A DNA stretch of 64,000 nt from Silvimonas soli (lineage in GTDB: Bacteria > Pseudomonadota > Gammaproteobacteria > Burkholderiales > Chitinibacteraceae), in assembly GCF_030035605.1 (NCBI RefSeq), contig NZ_CP106736.1, positions 1 through 64,000 of the forward strand. The letters run 5' to 3'. The notes below the pieces were generated by a model. That model had not been told where the DNA came from, searched no databases, and was given only the letters and a program-made list of their open reading frames with translations. The position numbers and the translations under genes were made by a program. Position 1 is the stretch's first letter. Every line of letters begins with the position of its first letter. Below, one piece after another: positions 15,988-25,369 of this stretch.

Positions 15988-16548
15988 GTCCGCCCCAGCG
16001 TTTTACTGATGTGGAATTGCGAAATTGTGCTGCACGAACAATGAGAACACGCAGGTGCTCACGGCGAACCGATTTTGTGGCCGCTATTTGTTTTGCTCAG
16101 GCTGGCGGCTGCAGACGGGATTTCGGGCATGGTTCATGCGACCGGGATCGTAAATTGAGCTTAATTGAAATAATCTCAAAAAATGCCTTTTTAATTCAAC
16201 TGTCAGTGCTGACGGTTGTAATGCAGTTCGGGCATTGAGGAGCTGGCACCTGGGCTTAACTGCCGCCCTTACTGGCTGGAATGCGACTTGGCCCCGTTGC
16301 CGTATGCCTGCCTTTGGTCTGCCCATATGGATTTGTGCTTGCGTCAGCATGGCTGGCTGCTAGTTTTACCGGTGCTGCTGGCAACCTTGCAGTCTGCTGC
16401 TGCATCAGGTGCCCGCAGCTGACAAAAGATGCGCCAGAGATAACTACAGGCCGCCTGCAAACAAATCAGCGTGGCACTGACAGCGAATGTGTGTCCGGTC
16501 TTTAAGCTGTATCCGCATCGCCTGTATTACTGGAGTGAGGTTAAACAG
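15988..16548. other. Divergent intergenic region
   Basis: 560 bases between the serine hydrolase and the EgtB-EgtD gene. It must hold promoters for both directions. I see no clear operator, RNA element or conserved frame; short frames here lack ribosome-binding sites. Confidence 0.4.
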
Positions 16549-18699
16549 ATGAATCCCGAGATAGAACCGGCACTGAGCGAAGCGGCCTGTGAAAGCTTGC
16601 AAGACCGCTATCTGGCCGTGCGCGCTCGCACGTTGGCCCTGGTTGCCCCATTGGACGCCGAAGATATGGTGGTTCAATCCATGCCCGATGCCAGTCCGGG
16701 TAAATGGCATCTGGCGCATACCACATGGTTTTTCGAGACTTTCCTGCTGTCGGCGCTGCTGCCTGACTATCCGCTGTTTAATCCGCAGTTTGGCTATCTG
16801 TTCAACTCCTATTACGAGGCGCTCGGACCCCGTCAGCCGCGCCCGCAACGGGGTTTGTTGACACGGCCCACGCTCACTCAGGTGCTCGACTATCGCAGTC
16901 ATGTCGATGAATACATGACTGAGCTGTTGCAATCCGATCAATCCGGGACGGTGACGGAGCTGGTCGAACTGGGGCTGGCCCATGAAGAGCAGCACCAGGA
17001 ATTGTTGCTGATGGATATCCTGCATCTGTTCGGTATGTCCCGTTTGAAGCCAGCCTACGATGAAGACTGGCCGGGCAATGCGCCGGGTCGACGTGGGCAT
17101 TTCAAGCGCCTCGCAGGCGGCAAAGTGGAACTGGGTGCCGCTACCGATGGCTTTGCCTTTGATAACGAAACACCGCGGCATTCGGTCTGGCTACAACCAT
17201 TTGAGATCAGCGATCGCTTGGTCACCAACGGTGAATGGCTGACCTTTATGGCTGATGGCGGCTACAGTCGTGCCGAGTATTGGCTGTCTGATGGCTGGAC
17301 GCTGGTGCAGAACGAAGGCTGGCAAGCGCCACTTTATTGGGAACGGGCCGGACAATATTGGCAGCAAATGACGCTAGCGGGTCTGCGTCCCATCGAGCCT
17401 GATGCGCCGGTGACTCACCTGAGCTACTACGAAGCTGCCGCCTTTGCCCATTGGGCCGATGCCCGTCTGCCGACCGAAGCGGAATGGGAGCTGGCTGCTT
17501 GTAGTGGTGATCTCGAACAGATCGACGACGTGGCCTGGCAGTGGACACAAAGCGCGTACAGCGCCTATCCGGGCTTTCGCCCCTCCAGTAGCGCCGTTGG
17601 CGAATACAACGGCAAGTTCATGGTCAGCCAAATGGTCTTGCGTGGTGGCGCCAGCATTACGCCGCCCGGCCATGCCCGCCCCACTTACCGCAATTTCTTC
17701 CGCCCGGAACAGCGCTGGATGTTTTCCGGTTTGCGTCTGGCGCGCGACGTTGGCGCGCATGTAGACCAGAACAATGCATTTGCTGCCGACGTGGTGGCGG
17801 GACTGTCTGCTCGGGAGAAAAACCTCTCGCCCAAGTATTTCTACGATGCGGTCGGCTCCGACTTGTTCGAGGCCATCTGTGATACGCCCGAGTACTACCT
17901 CACCCGCACGGAAACCGCCCTGCTGGAAAGCGTGGCGCGCGAGGTGGCGGCAGATATTCCGGCCAATGCCGCGCTGGTCGAATTTGGCAGCGGCGCCAGC
18001 CATAAAACCCGGCTGGTGCTGGATGCCGCGCCGCAAATCAAGCTGTATGTGCCAATTGATATCAGCGAAGACGCACTGGCAGGCGCAATCACGCGCATGA
18101 ACAAGAACTACCCGCGGCTAACGATTGCCCCGCTGGCAGAAGACTTCACTCGCGCCATCGAATTACCAGATGCAGCCCATGACTGCCGCAAGATTGGCTT
18201 CTTTCCTGGCTCCACCATTGGCAACTTCAGTCCACAAGAAGCCGTTACTTTGTTGCGTTCGGTGCGTCGGTTGTTAGGTGAAGATGCGCTGATGATTATC
18301 GGCGCTGATCTGGCCAAGGACGAAGCCACGCTGCACCAGGCGTATAACGATCGCCAGGGCGTGACGGCGCGCTTTAACAAGAACCTGCTACGGCGCATCA
18401 ATACCGAACTGAATGGCGATTTTGATCTGGATGCATTTGACCATCTTGCGCTGTGGAACGAGCGGCACAGCCGCATGGAGATGCATTTGGTGAGCCGGAT
18501 TGACCAGATCGTAAACGCGGCTGGCCATACTTTTGCCTTCCGCGCAGGCGAGCGCTTGCATACCGAGAATTCATACAAGTTCACGCCGACATCGTTTGCT
18601 GATCTGGTCGCGCAAGCGGGCTGGTCGGTGGTGCATCACTGGGTAAGCGATGAACCCCGTTTTGCGATTTTTACCTTGAAGGTGTCCGCAGCGCACTGA
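16549..18699 (+). CDS. EgtB-EgtD fusion: ergothioneine sulfoxide synthase + histidine N-alpha-trimethyltransferase
   Basis: 716 residues from ATG 16549 behind GGAGTGAGG. Residues 1-180 are the DinB-like EgtB part with iron ligands H54/H57 in KWHLAHTTW and the HX3HXE motif H145-H149-E151 (HEEQHQE). Residues about 185-405 are the FGE-sulfatase-type catalytic domain ending GLRLARDVG. Residues about 405-716 are an EgtD methyltransferase (LSPKYFYDAVGSDLFEAI, SAM-binding VEFGSGASHKTRLVL, FFPGSTIGNF). The two activities are consecutive in ergothioneine synthesis: histidine trimethylation, then O2-dependent C-S bond formation. No Met or ribosome-binding site lies at the junction, so it is a real fusion. 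Fungal Egt1 has the opposite domain order. No egtA, egtC or egtE lies nearby. Confidence 0.93.
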   Translation: MNPEIEPALSEAACESLQDRYLAVRARTLALVAPLDAEDMVVQSMPDASPGKWHLAHTTWFFETFLLSALLPDYPLFNPQFGYLFNSYYEALGPRQPRPQRGLLTRPTLTQVLDYRSHVDEYMTELLQSDQSGTVTELVELGLAHEEQHQELLLMDILHLFGMSRLKPAYDEDWPGNAPGRRGHFKRLAGGKVELGAATDGFAFDNETPRHSVWLQPFEISDRLVTNGEWLTFMADGGYSRAEYWLSDGWTLVQNEGWQAPLYWERAGQYWQQMTLAGLRPIEPDAPVTHLSYYEAAAFAHWADARLPTEAEWELAACSGDLEQIDDVAWQWTQSAYSAYPGFRPSSSAVGEYNGKFMVSQMVLRGGASITPPGHARPTYRNFFRPEQRWMFSGLRLARDVGAHVDQNNAFAADVVAGLSAREKNLSPKYFYDAVGSDLFEAICDTPEYYLTRTETALLESVAREVAADIPANAALVEFGSGASHKTRLVLDAAPQIKLYVPIDISEDALAGAITRMNKNYPRLTIAPLAEDFTRAIELPDAAHDCRKIGFFPGSTIGNFSPQEAVTLLRSVRRLLGEDALMIIGADLAKDEATLHQAYNDRQGVTARFNKNLLRRINTELNGDFDLDAFDHLALWNERHSRMEMHLVSRIDQIVNAAGHTFAFRAGERLHTENSYKFTPTSFADLVAQAGWSVVHHWVSDEPRFAIFTLKVSAAH

Positions 18700-18727
18700 C
18701 TTTTACGCGGTCATTGCGACTCCATAC

Positions 18728-18757
18728 GACAACGCCCGGCATTAGCTGGGCGTTGTC
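18728..18757. terminator. Hairpin between convergent genes
   Basis: GACAACGCCC (18728-18737) pairs with GGGCGTTGTC (18748-18757) around a 10-base loop. It lies between the ends of the egtB-egtD and GNAT genes. It lacks a strong T run, so termination is likely but not certain. Confidence 0.6.
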
Positions 18758-18802
18758 GTTCTCAGAACTGATATGCCGATATATCAATCGGTTGCGTGGT
18801 TA

Positions 18803-19357
18803 TCACAAGTTTTTGTAGAACACCGTGGTGCCGCACAGAGCGCCATCCGGCATCAATGCATAGCCGGGTATCTCGCCGCAAATCTGCCAATCCAGTCGTT
18901 TGTAGAGCCGCTCCGCATCGCCGCCGGTAACCGTATCGAGCACCAATAGTGTCTTTTGTGCCTGCGCGCTTGCACGTTCGATCTCTTGGACGAGCGCTGC
19001 GCCGACGCCCGCCTTGCGCGCGCTGCGGTGGACCAGTAGTTTGGCGATATCAGCCCGGTGCGGCTGGTTTTCTGGCTGATCAAGCACAGCTTGCACCGTG
19101 CCAACGATCCTATTTTGCTCATCGCGTGCCAACAGCAAAATGCGTTTGCCAGAGGCCACATCCGGGGCGAGCTTGCGCCAGAATGCTTCCGCATGGGCTT
19201 GATCGATCGGCAACATGAAACTCACCGAGGCGCCCCCTTCGACGCAATCGACCAGCAAACGGCCGAGCCCGGCTATAACCTCGGCCTGTTCCAGGTTCGT
19301 AGCGCGGGAAATAGTAAAGTTTGGGGACATTGTTCTGCTCACGTTATCCAGGGGCAT
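18803..19357 (-). CDS. GNAT family N-acetyltransferase
   Basis: 184 residues from ATG 19357, with an alternative ATG 19330 (MSPNFTISRATNLEQAEV). The acetyl-CoA-binding motif A is visible as LLVHRSARKAGVGAALVQEIE, followed by LLVLDTVTGGDAERLYKRLDW. The C-terminus FYKNL is typical of the family. It starts 6 bases after the stop of the XRE-cupin regulator, so the two are one operon. The acetyl acceptor is unknown; small-molecule detoxification is a common role. Confidence 0.88.
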   Translation of the reverse strand: MPLDNVSRTMSPNFTISRATNLEQAEVIAGLGRLLVDCVEGGASVSFMLPIDQAHAEAFWRKLAPDVASGKRILLLARDEQNRIVGTVQAVLDQPENQPHRADIAKLLVHRSARKAGVGAALVQEIERASAQAQKTLLVLDTVTGGDAERLYKRLDWQICGEIPGYALMPDGALCGTTVFYKNL

Positions 19358-19363
19358 GAAAAA

Positions 19364-19918
19364 TCAGTTGCTGATGACCACGGCGTAATGCGCGTCTTCG
19401 TGGTGTGGGTTGAAAAAGGCGGTGGCCTGCTTGAGTTCGAAAGCCAGGCAATCCCCGGTAGACATGGCGTAGACCTCCTCGCCCACGGTGACGTCGATCC
19501 GCCCTTTCAGTAGCCAGATTTGCTGATGCACTCGCGGCTCGCGCGTGCTGCTCTCATAGGCCACACGGGCGCCGGCAGGAAAAATCACCTCAACAATCTG
19601 GATTGGCGATTGCACGCCGGGTGGTGAGATATTGCGGCGCAGATAGCCAGACTGCGGATCGCGCCATTCCGGTTGTTCGTGGCGGCGAATTAACGGCGCG
19701 GGCGTAGCAGGTTGATCTTCAAACAGGCTGGCCAGCGTCACCCCCAAAGCCACCGCGAGTTTTTCCAGCACCACGGCGGTGGCATTGCTCTGTCCGCGCT
19801 CAATCAGCGAGATCATCGAGCGGCTGACGTCGCTGCTGCTGGCCAACGCATCCAGTGACATATTGCGGGCTTTGCGCAGGCCGCTGACCCGGGCAGCAAT
19901 ACGGGTATTGATATCCAT
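19364..19918 (-). CDS. XRE-family regulator with C-terminal cupin domain
   Basis: 184 residues from ATG 19918 behind GAGGTGCGCG. Residues about 5-65 are an XRE helix-turn-helix (LDALASSSDVSRSMISLIERGQSNATAVVLEKLAVALGV). Residues about 105-180 are a cupin-like beta-barrel (VHQQIWLLKGRIDVTVGEEVYAMSTGDCLAFE). HTH-cupin proteins of this kind usually sense a small metabolite and control neighbouring genes. Here the downstream gene is a GNAT acetyltransferase, a frequent partnership. AT-rich sequence just upstream (about 19930-19975) probably holds its promoter. Confidence 0.9.
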   Translation of the reverse strand: MDINTRIAARVSGLRKARNMSLDALASSSDVSRSMISLIERGQSNATAVVLEKLAVALGVTLASLFEDQPATPAPLIRRHEQPEWRDPQSGYLRRNISPPGVQSPIQIVEVIFPAGARVAYESSTREPRVHQQIWLLKGRIDVTVGEEVYAMSTGDCLAFELKQATAFFNPHHEDAHYAVVISN

Positions 19919-20019
19919 CGCGCACCTCAAAATCCAATATACTGTATTAATTGTGCATTATATTGGACAAAAATGTCAAAGCGCGAACAGCTAACGGTCA
20001 GAGATGGACATGGCTTGGG

Positions 20020-22326
20020 TTAATCTCCCTGCCCGGCTGGCTGCGGCTCAAGGGCGCGCGCCGCTGATGCAGCGGTGTTGATGTGCCACCAATCCGGCAG
20101 CAAGCGGCGTACCTTTGGCCAGCCAAAGCGGTCATCAATCAGATAGATAATCCCGCGATCTTGCTGAGTGCGAATCACCCGCCCCGCCGCTTGCACTACC
20201 TTTTGCAGGCCCGGATAAAGATAGGTGTAGTCATAACCATCGCCAAAAATGGCGGTCATGCGCTGGCGGATTTGCTCGTTAACTGGATTCACTTGTGGCA
20301 GGCCAAGCGTAGCCACGAACGCACCGATCAAGCGATTGCCGGGTAGATCAATCCCTTCGGCAAACGCGCCACCCAATACAGCCAGGCCGATCCCGCGCCC
20401 ATCAACGGTGAACTGCGCCAGAAACTGTACGTGCTCGGGTTCGCTCATTTGTCTTTTCTGTACCCATTGCGGGATTGCCGGATGATGTAGCGCCAACGCA
20501 TTGGCCACTTGTTGCAGATATTCGAAGCTGCTGAAAAATGCGAGGTAATTGCCCGGTTGTCTGGCGTATTGCCGGCCAATCAACGCCACAATCGGCGCCA
20601 CCGAAGCCGCGCGGTCCTGAAAGCGGGTGGAAATTTGCTCGACCAGGTTGACCGATAATTGATCTGCCGTAAACGGTGACGGCACGTCCACCCAGGCGGT
20701 ATCCGGCGACAAGCCCAAGGTATCGGCATAGAACCCGGCCGGACTCAGCGTGGCTGAAAACAAAACGGTGGTCTGACTGGCCGCAAAGCGGGGCTGCAAA
20801 AACGGCGCGGGCACCACATTGCGCAAACACAGCGTGGTGGCCGGTTTGCCCTGGGCAACGCGACGGGTGATATCAAACAGAGAGTGATCACCGAAGGTTT
20901 CGGCGATACGGCAGAACTGCATGGCATCGAAATAGAAACTCTGCAGTTGTGGGCTCAATCCAGCGGGCTGCTCGGTTAAATGCTCGGTGATTTCTCCAAT
21001 CAAATTTTGCAGGGCAAGCAGTAGCTTGTCCGGTGGCGCGCAGTGAACGACATAGGGCTCGGTTTGCTCGCGTACCAGCGCGCTCCATAAGCGGGTAACC
21101 CGCTCCAGCGGCGCTTTGAGCGATGCAGGCGCCGTTTTGCGCAAAGCCTTGAGGCTGGTTTGCTCCAGTTGCGCGCTATACATGCTGCGGGCGCGCTCGA
21201 GCAGGTTGTGGGCCTCATCTACCAGTACGCCGGTTTGCCATTGATTGGTAACGCTCAGGCCGTGCAGCAAGGCGCTGGCGTCAAAGTAATAGTTGTAATC
21301 GCCAATCACCACGTCGGCCCAGCGCGCCATTTCCTGACTCAGGTAATACGGGCAAACCTGGTGCGCCAAAGCGGTTTCGCGCAGGCTGGGTTGATCCATT
21401 TGCGTTAGCGTCAGTGCGGCCTGGCGCGCTGCGGGTAGCCGATCATAAAAACCTTTGGCCAGCGGACATGATTCGCCATGGCAGGCTTTGTCCGGGTGCT
21501 CGCAGGTTTTGTCTCGTGCCACCATCTCCAATGTGCGCAGGGGCAAGCCTGGATTGGCGTGACCTAGTTTGCCGATAGCTTCGCGCGCCAGCGCCCTGCC
21601 CGATGTTTTGGCCGCCAGATAAAACACTTTGTCGAGTTTGTTCGCGGCAACCGCTTTCAGCAGCGGAAACAACGTTCCCATGGTTTTGCCGATGCCGGTC
21701 GGAGCTTGAGCCATCAGGCAGCGCCCGGTATGGGCCGCCTTGTATACGTTTTCCGCCAACACACGCTGTCCGGTTCTGAATGTCGGATGCGGAAAACCAA
21801 GCCCCTGTAGCGCTTGATTGCGCGTTTGCTGATGCGCCAGTTCTTGCTCTGCCCACGTCAGAAATGTGCTGCAGTGCTGCTCAAATAAAGTTTGCAGCGC
21901 CAATGCGCTGTGACTTTCGCATTCCAGCGTTTCTTTCTGGGTGACGATATCAAAATAAACCAGCGCCACATTCAGCTCGGAAAGCTGCAATTGCTGGCAT
22001 AGCAACCAGCCATAAATCTTCACCTGCGCCCAATGCAAATGGCGGTGGTTCTCCGGCATGCGCGCCAGGTCGCCACGAAACGTTTTGATTTCTTCCAGTT
22101 GATTGCGTGTCGGGTCGTAGCCATCCGCCCGCCCCCGCACCAGCAGTTGCTGGTAGGTACCACTCAGGGCGATTTCTTTTTGGTAGCCCGCGCTACGCCG
22201 TGCAGTCACCGTGTTGTGGCCAGCGATGCCCTCCTGTGCGGTGGGCGCCGGGGTAAAACGCAAATCCAGATCCCCTTGTTTGGCGACGAACTCGCACAAC
22301 TCGCGCACTGCAACTGTATAGGTCAT
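20020..22326 (-). CDS. XPD/DinG-like DNA helicase with N-terminal PD-(D/E)XK-like domain
   Basis: 768 residues from ATG 22326, which overlaps the stop of the FAN1-type gene (ATGA). Residues about 35-150 look like a RecB/Cas4-type nuclease fold (RADGYD...LEEIKTFRGD...QVKIYGW). The helicase follows: Walker A APTGIGKT, four cysteines of an iron-sulfur cluster (CEHPDKACHGESC and VCPYYL), DEAH box VDEAHNLL, and C-terminal motif VI QAAGRVIRTQQDRG. These helicases unwind 5'-3'. Coupling to a structure-specific nuclease suggests joint action on crosslinks or branched DNA; that is inference. Not simply dinG, because of the added N-terminal domain. Confidence 0.9.
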   Translation of the reverse strand: MTYTVAVRELCEFVAKQGDLDLRFTPAPTAQEGIAGHNTVTARRSAGYQKEIALSGTYQQLLVRGRADGYDPTRNQLEEIKTFRGDLARMPENHRHLHWAQVKIYGWLLCQQLQLSELNVALVYFDIVTQKETLECESHSALALQTLFEQHCSTFLTWAEQELAHQQTRNQALQGLGFPHPTFRTGQRVLAENVYKAAHTGRCLMAQAPTGIGKTMGTLFPLLKAVAANKLDKVFYLAAKTSGRALAREAIGKLGHANPGLPLRTLEMVARDKTCEHPDKACHGESCPLAKGFYDRLPAARQAALTLTQMDQPSLRETALAHQVCPYYLSQEMARWADVVIGDYNYYFDASALLHGLSVTNQWQTGVLVDEAHNLLERARSMYSAQLEQTSLKALRKTAPASLKAPLERVTRLWSALVREQTEPYVVHCAPPDKLLLALQNLIGEITEHLTEQPAGLSPQLQSFYFDAMQFCRIAETFGDHSLFDITRRVAQGKPATTLCLRNVVPAPFLQPRFAASQTTVLFSATLSPAGFYADTLGLSPDTAWVDVPSPFTADQLSVNLVEQISTRFQDRAASVAPIVALIGRQYARQPGNYLAFFSSFEYLQQVANALALHHPAIPQWVQKRQMSEPEHVQFLAQFTVDGRGIGLAVLGGAFAEGIDLPGNRLIGAFVATLGLPQVNPVNEQIRQRMTAIFGDGYDYTYLYPGLQKVVQAAGRVIRTQQDRGIIYLIDDRFGWPKVRRLLPDWWHINTAASAARALEPQPAGQGD

Positions 22327-23990
22327 TGGGCGCCTTCTGCCCATGTCACATAACAAACGGCGACTGGAATGTCGTGCTGCGCAAAGTGACTGAGCCAGCG
22401 TACCTGGTTGTCCTGTAATCGATCGCCCGGCCCTTTCACTTCAATGAGTTGGTAGCTCCGGGTGGCGGGCCAGAAGCGGATCAGGTCGGGCAAGCCGGCG
22501 CGGTTGGCCGGGATATCGGCCAGGATGCGTTCGAATATGCTGCGCAAATGCGTAGCCGGAATGCAGGCCAAGGCCAGTTCGAGTAGCGATTGATCAAGCC
22601 ACGACCAGGCAACAAAGCTGGACTGGATGCCAAATTTTTGGGCAAAGCGTTGAAGTATGGTTTGCCGATAGCTGCCGTTATCCAGTTCGGCCAGGCACGC
22701 CGCAAATTGTTCGGCACGACGCGGGTAAAAATCGGGGCTGTTGAGGTCGGCTGGGCTGTGATGAAACGGATGAAAAAACGCGCCCGGCACGGGATGAAAA
22801 ATGGCGGGCCAGCATAACAACGCGAACAAGCCATTCAACAAGATGTTCTCAACATAAAAAACCGGCGCTTCGGTAGTGCTCAAGTGATCACGCACCACGC
22901 ACTCAACGGATGCCCCCGGAATTTGCGCGAGTGCCAGATTCAGTGTTTTCACTGCCGTTGCCGGGGCGACTTTGGGCCGAGCCAATCCCAGTGCACGGTG
23001 CAGTCGTGGCTGCATTCGTTGCAATTGCTGCAGCTCTGCTTCGCTTTCCGGCGCGCTCAAAGCGTGCTCGGCCAAGTGCCATGCTGCAGCGGGTTGGCCG
23101 AGCTTTTCCAGTACGCGTACGGCACGATGGCGTGCACCTGGATAATCGCATTCGCCGTATAGCCGCAATGCCTCATGCAATGGTCCTGCGCGCTCCAGTT
23201 GTTGTGCAATCTGGAAAACCAGTTTGCAACGACGGCGCTCAATCCACGGGTTGTCACTGCGGAGTGTGGCCAGTTCTCGCAAGATGTCCGCTGGTGCGGC
23301 GCCCTCTTCCAGTTGTTCACGGCATTGCGCCAACTGCAGATAAAGATCCACTTCCTGGCGGGTTTGAAATGCCCGGCTCTGCAGGGAAATTTCGACCGGT
23401 TCATAGCTGTAGATGCCCAGGTCAGCCAGCACGAACTCGGACCAGTCTTGCCGCAAATTGCCAAAAAACATCAAACGCAAACGCTCGCAGAAAGCATCGA
23501 CCTGCAGCTGGTACACGTCATCCTCAATCGCCAGGCCCCATGCGGCCAAGGATTGCGCAGCGGACACAGTTGCCATGGCCCAGTCGCGAAGCTGGTCTTT
23601 GCGAGCCAGATTGGCGGGCGCCTGGCGAGTTAACGGGGTGAGTTCGGTTTTGATGAACAGGCCGAATAGCTGGGAAGCATCCAGTTCGGATTGCCGGTTC
23701 ACCCAGCCCTGTGCCAGCAAAGCGGCAATGGCCGTATCTATGCAATCTATTTCTGGATAACGCAGTTTGCTGCGGCGAAACAGCATGCCTTTGCGCATCA
23801 CCATCCGCACCAATAGCGCCTGGGCGGATTGGGGTAGTTGCGCAAATTGCTGCAAAAAGGCGAGTTCATCCGCCTCAAGCAGGTCGACATAACGCGTATC
23901 GATCCAGTCCAGAACTCGTTTGAAATTGCTCAGGTAATAGAACGGATCATCAAGTGCGCGTTTGGCCGCTGGAAAAACAACTGCATTCAT
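22323..23990 (-). CDS. FAN1-like VRR-NUC structure-specific nuclease
   Basis: 555 residues from ATG 23990 behind AAGGGTTGAA. An N-terminal SAP-like/helical part includes YYLSNFKRVLDWIDTRYVDLL. A central helical-repeat region follows. The C-terminal VRR-NUC domain has the active-site signature GLPDLIRFW...QLIEVKGPGDRLQDNQ, where Asp, Glu and Lys are the expected catalytic residues. FAN1 proteins cut near DNA interstrand crosslinks and 5' flaps. The length matches bacterial FAN1 homologues. The next gene, overlapping by four bases, is an XPD/DinG-like helicase. Confidence 0.92.
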   Translation of the reverse strand: MNAVVFPAAKRALDDPFYYLSNFKRVLDWIDTRYVDLLEADELAFLQQFAQLPQSAQALLVRMVMRKGMLFRRSKLRYPEIDCIDTAIAALLAQGWVNRQSELDASQLFGLFIKTELTPLTRQAPANLARKDQLRDWAMATVSAAQSLAAWGLAIEDDVYQLQVDAFCERLRLMFFGNLRQDWSEFVLADLGIYSYEPVEISLQSRAFQTRQEVDLYLQLAQCREQLEEGAAPADILRELATLRSDNPWIERRRCKLVFQIAQQLERAGPLHEALRLYGECDYPGARHRAVRVLEKLGQPAAAWHLAEHALSAPESEAELQQLQRMQPRLHRALGLARPKVAPATAVKTLNLALAQIPGASVECVVRDHLSTTEAPVFYVENILLNGLFALLCWPAIFHPVPGAFFHPFHHSPADLNSPDFYPRRAEQFAACLAELDNGSYRQTILQRFAQKFGIQSSFVAWSWLDQSLLELALACIPATHLRSIFERILADIPANRAGLPDLIRFWPATRSYQLIEVKGPGDRLQDNQVRWLSHFAQHDIPVAVCYVTWAEGAQ

Positions 23991-24229
23991 TTCAACCCTT
24001 GGTGGTGCCACGACGGCATTTAGAACGAACGTTCTGGATGGTAGCAGAAAGGCATAAAACATGGGCTTGGATTGCCGTCGCAACCGACGAGCGCAAGCAC
24101 CTGGTTGCACCCGTGGGAATCAACCTACAACAAGCCCCGTAGCGGGATTACAGCAAGCAGCCACCGTAAAAGCACAGAGTAAAGCTGTTGGGTGCACCAG
24201 TGAGTGCGCTCATTTGCAGGGGTTGCGCC

Positions 24230-25369
24230 GTGAATACTGTTCCCGGGGTTGTGCAGGCCATTGATAACGCGCTGGCGCGAGGCGAAGAAGTGGTGCTGGC
24301 GACGGTGGTAAAGGTAGAAAACTCTGCCTATCGTCGGCCAGGCGCCCGTATGTTGGTGTGTGCCGATGGTCAGCATGCCGGCACTGTCAGTGGTGGCTGC
24401 CTCGAAAGCGAAATTGTGCGCAAGGCATGGTGGCTGACCTCCGGCGGCGCACCGGTAGTTTGTCGTTACGACACCGGCGCGGGCGCAGAGGCGCAATGGG
24501 CATTTGGCTTGGGTTGCAATGGCGCAATCAACATCTTGCTGGAGCACGTAGATAAACACTCCCCACAACTTCATTGGTTACGCCAGGTGGCCGAACTGCG
24601 CCGCCCGGCCGCCTGCGCAGTGGTAATTGCCCGAACCGGCATCGGCAGCGTTGATGTCGGACAGCGGTTGTTTATCACGGCGGATGGCACGCAGGTGGGT
24701 GAATTGTCCGACCGCAATCTGCAAATCCGGGTGTTTGCCGATCTGGCACAAGCGCTCACAACCGGCTCTGCCCGCCAGCACGCGTACTTTGTAGATGGCG
24801 GCGAGGTTGAATTTTTCCTGGAAGTCATCGTCCCTCCACCACAACTTGTGATCTTTGGCGCAGGGCTGGACGCTGTGCCACTCGCGCAAATGGCCCACGA
24901 CTTGGGCTGGCATGTCACGGTGGCGGATGGGCGCTCGCACTTTGCGCGGGCGGATCGCTTCCCGATGGCGGATCAAGTCATCGTGGCCGATCTGGATGAT
25001 GCGCTGCCCGATTGCGGGGTTACCCGGCAAAGCGTGGTGGTGCTGATGACCCACAGTTATGAACAAGATCAACGCCTGCTGGAACAACTACTGGAAGTTC
25101 AGCCCCGTTATATCGGCCAGCTCGGCCCGCGCAGTCGTACCGAACGCATGCTCGATGAGATTGGTGCGCGCAGCAAGGCGCGGACGCTGATCGACGCGGG
25201 TGTTTTGCATTACCCGGTGGGGCTGGATATCGGCGCGGACAATCCGCAAGAGGTCGCCTTGGCGATACTGGCCGAAATCAAAGCCGCGATCAGCGGGCGC
25301 GATGGCGGCATGTTGCTGCGTCGCTCCGGCGCGATTCACTCGCCCATGACCATGGAAACTACAGCATGA
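24230..25369 (+). CDS. XdhC/PaoD-type molybdenum cofactor maturation chaperone
   Basis: 379 residues from GTG 24230 behind CAGGGG; an upstream TTG at 24188 has no ribosome-binding site. The N-terminal XdhC/CoxI domain contains ENSAYRRPGARMLV and SGGCLESEIV. The C-terminal Rossmann-like domain contains LVIFGAGLDAVPLAQMAHDLGW and YIGQLGPRSRTERML. The family binds molybdenum cofactor, protects it and inserts it into xanthine-oxidase-type enzymes. It is the first gene of a five-gene operon and overlaps the MocA-type gene by ATGA. In E. coli paoD is the last gene of the operon; here its counterpart is first. Confidence 0.9.
   Translation: MNTVPGVVQAIDNALARGEEVVLATVVKVENSAYRRPGARMLVCADGQHAGTVSGGCLESEIVRKAWWLTSGGAPVVCRYDTGAGAEAQWAFGLGCNGAINILLEHVDKHSPQLHWLRQVAELRRPAACAVVIARTGIGSVDVGQRLFITADGTQVGELSDRNLQIRVFADLAQALTTGSARQHAYFVDGGEVEFFLEVIVPPPQLVIFGAGLDAVPLAQMAHDLGWHVTVADGRSHFARADRFPMADQVIVADLDDALPDCGVTRQSVVVLMTHSYEQDQRLLEQLLEVQPRYIGQLGPRSRTERMLDEIGARSKARTLIDAGVLHYPVGLDIGADNPQEVALAILAEIKAAISGRDGGMLLRRSGAIHSPMTMETTA

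Noticed and set aside
20020..22326. Cas4/Cas3-type CRISPR component
   Set aside because: The N-terminal nuclease-like domain recalls Cas4, but there is no repeat array and no cas gene nearby; the FAN1 partner indicates DNA repair.
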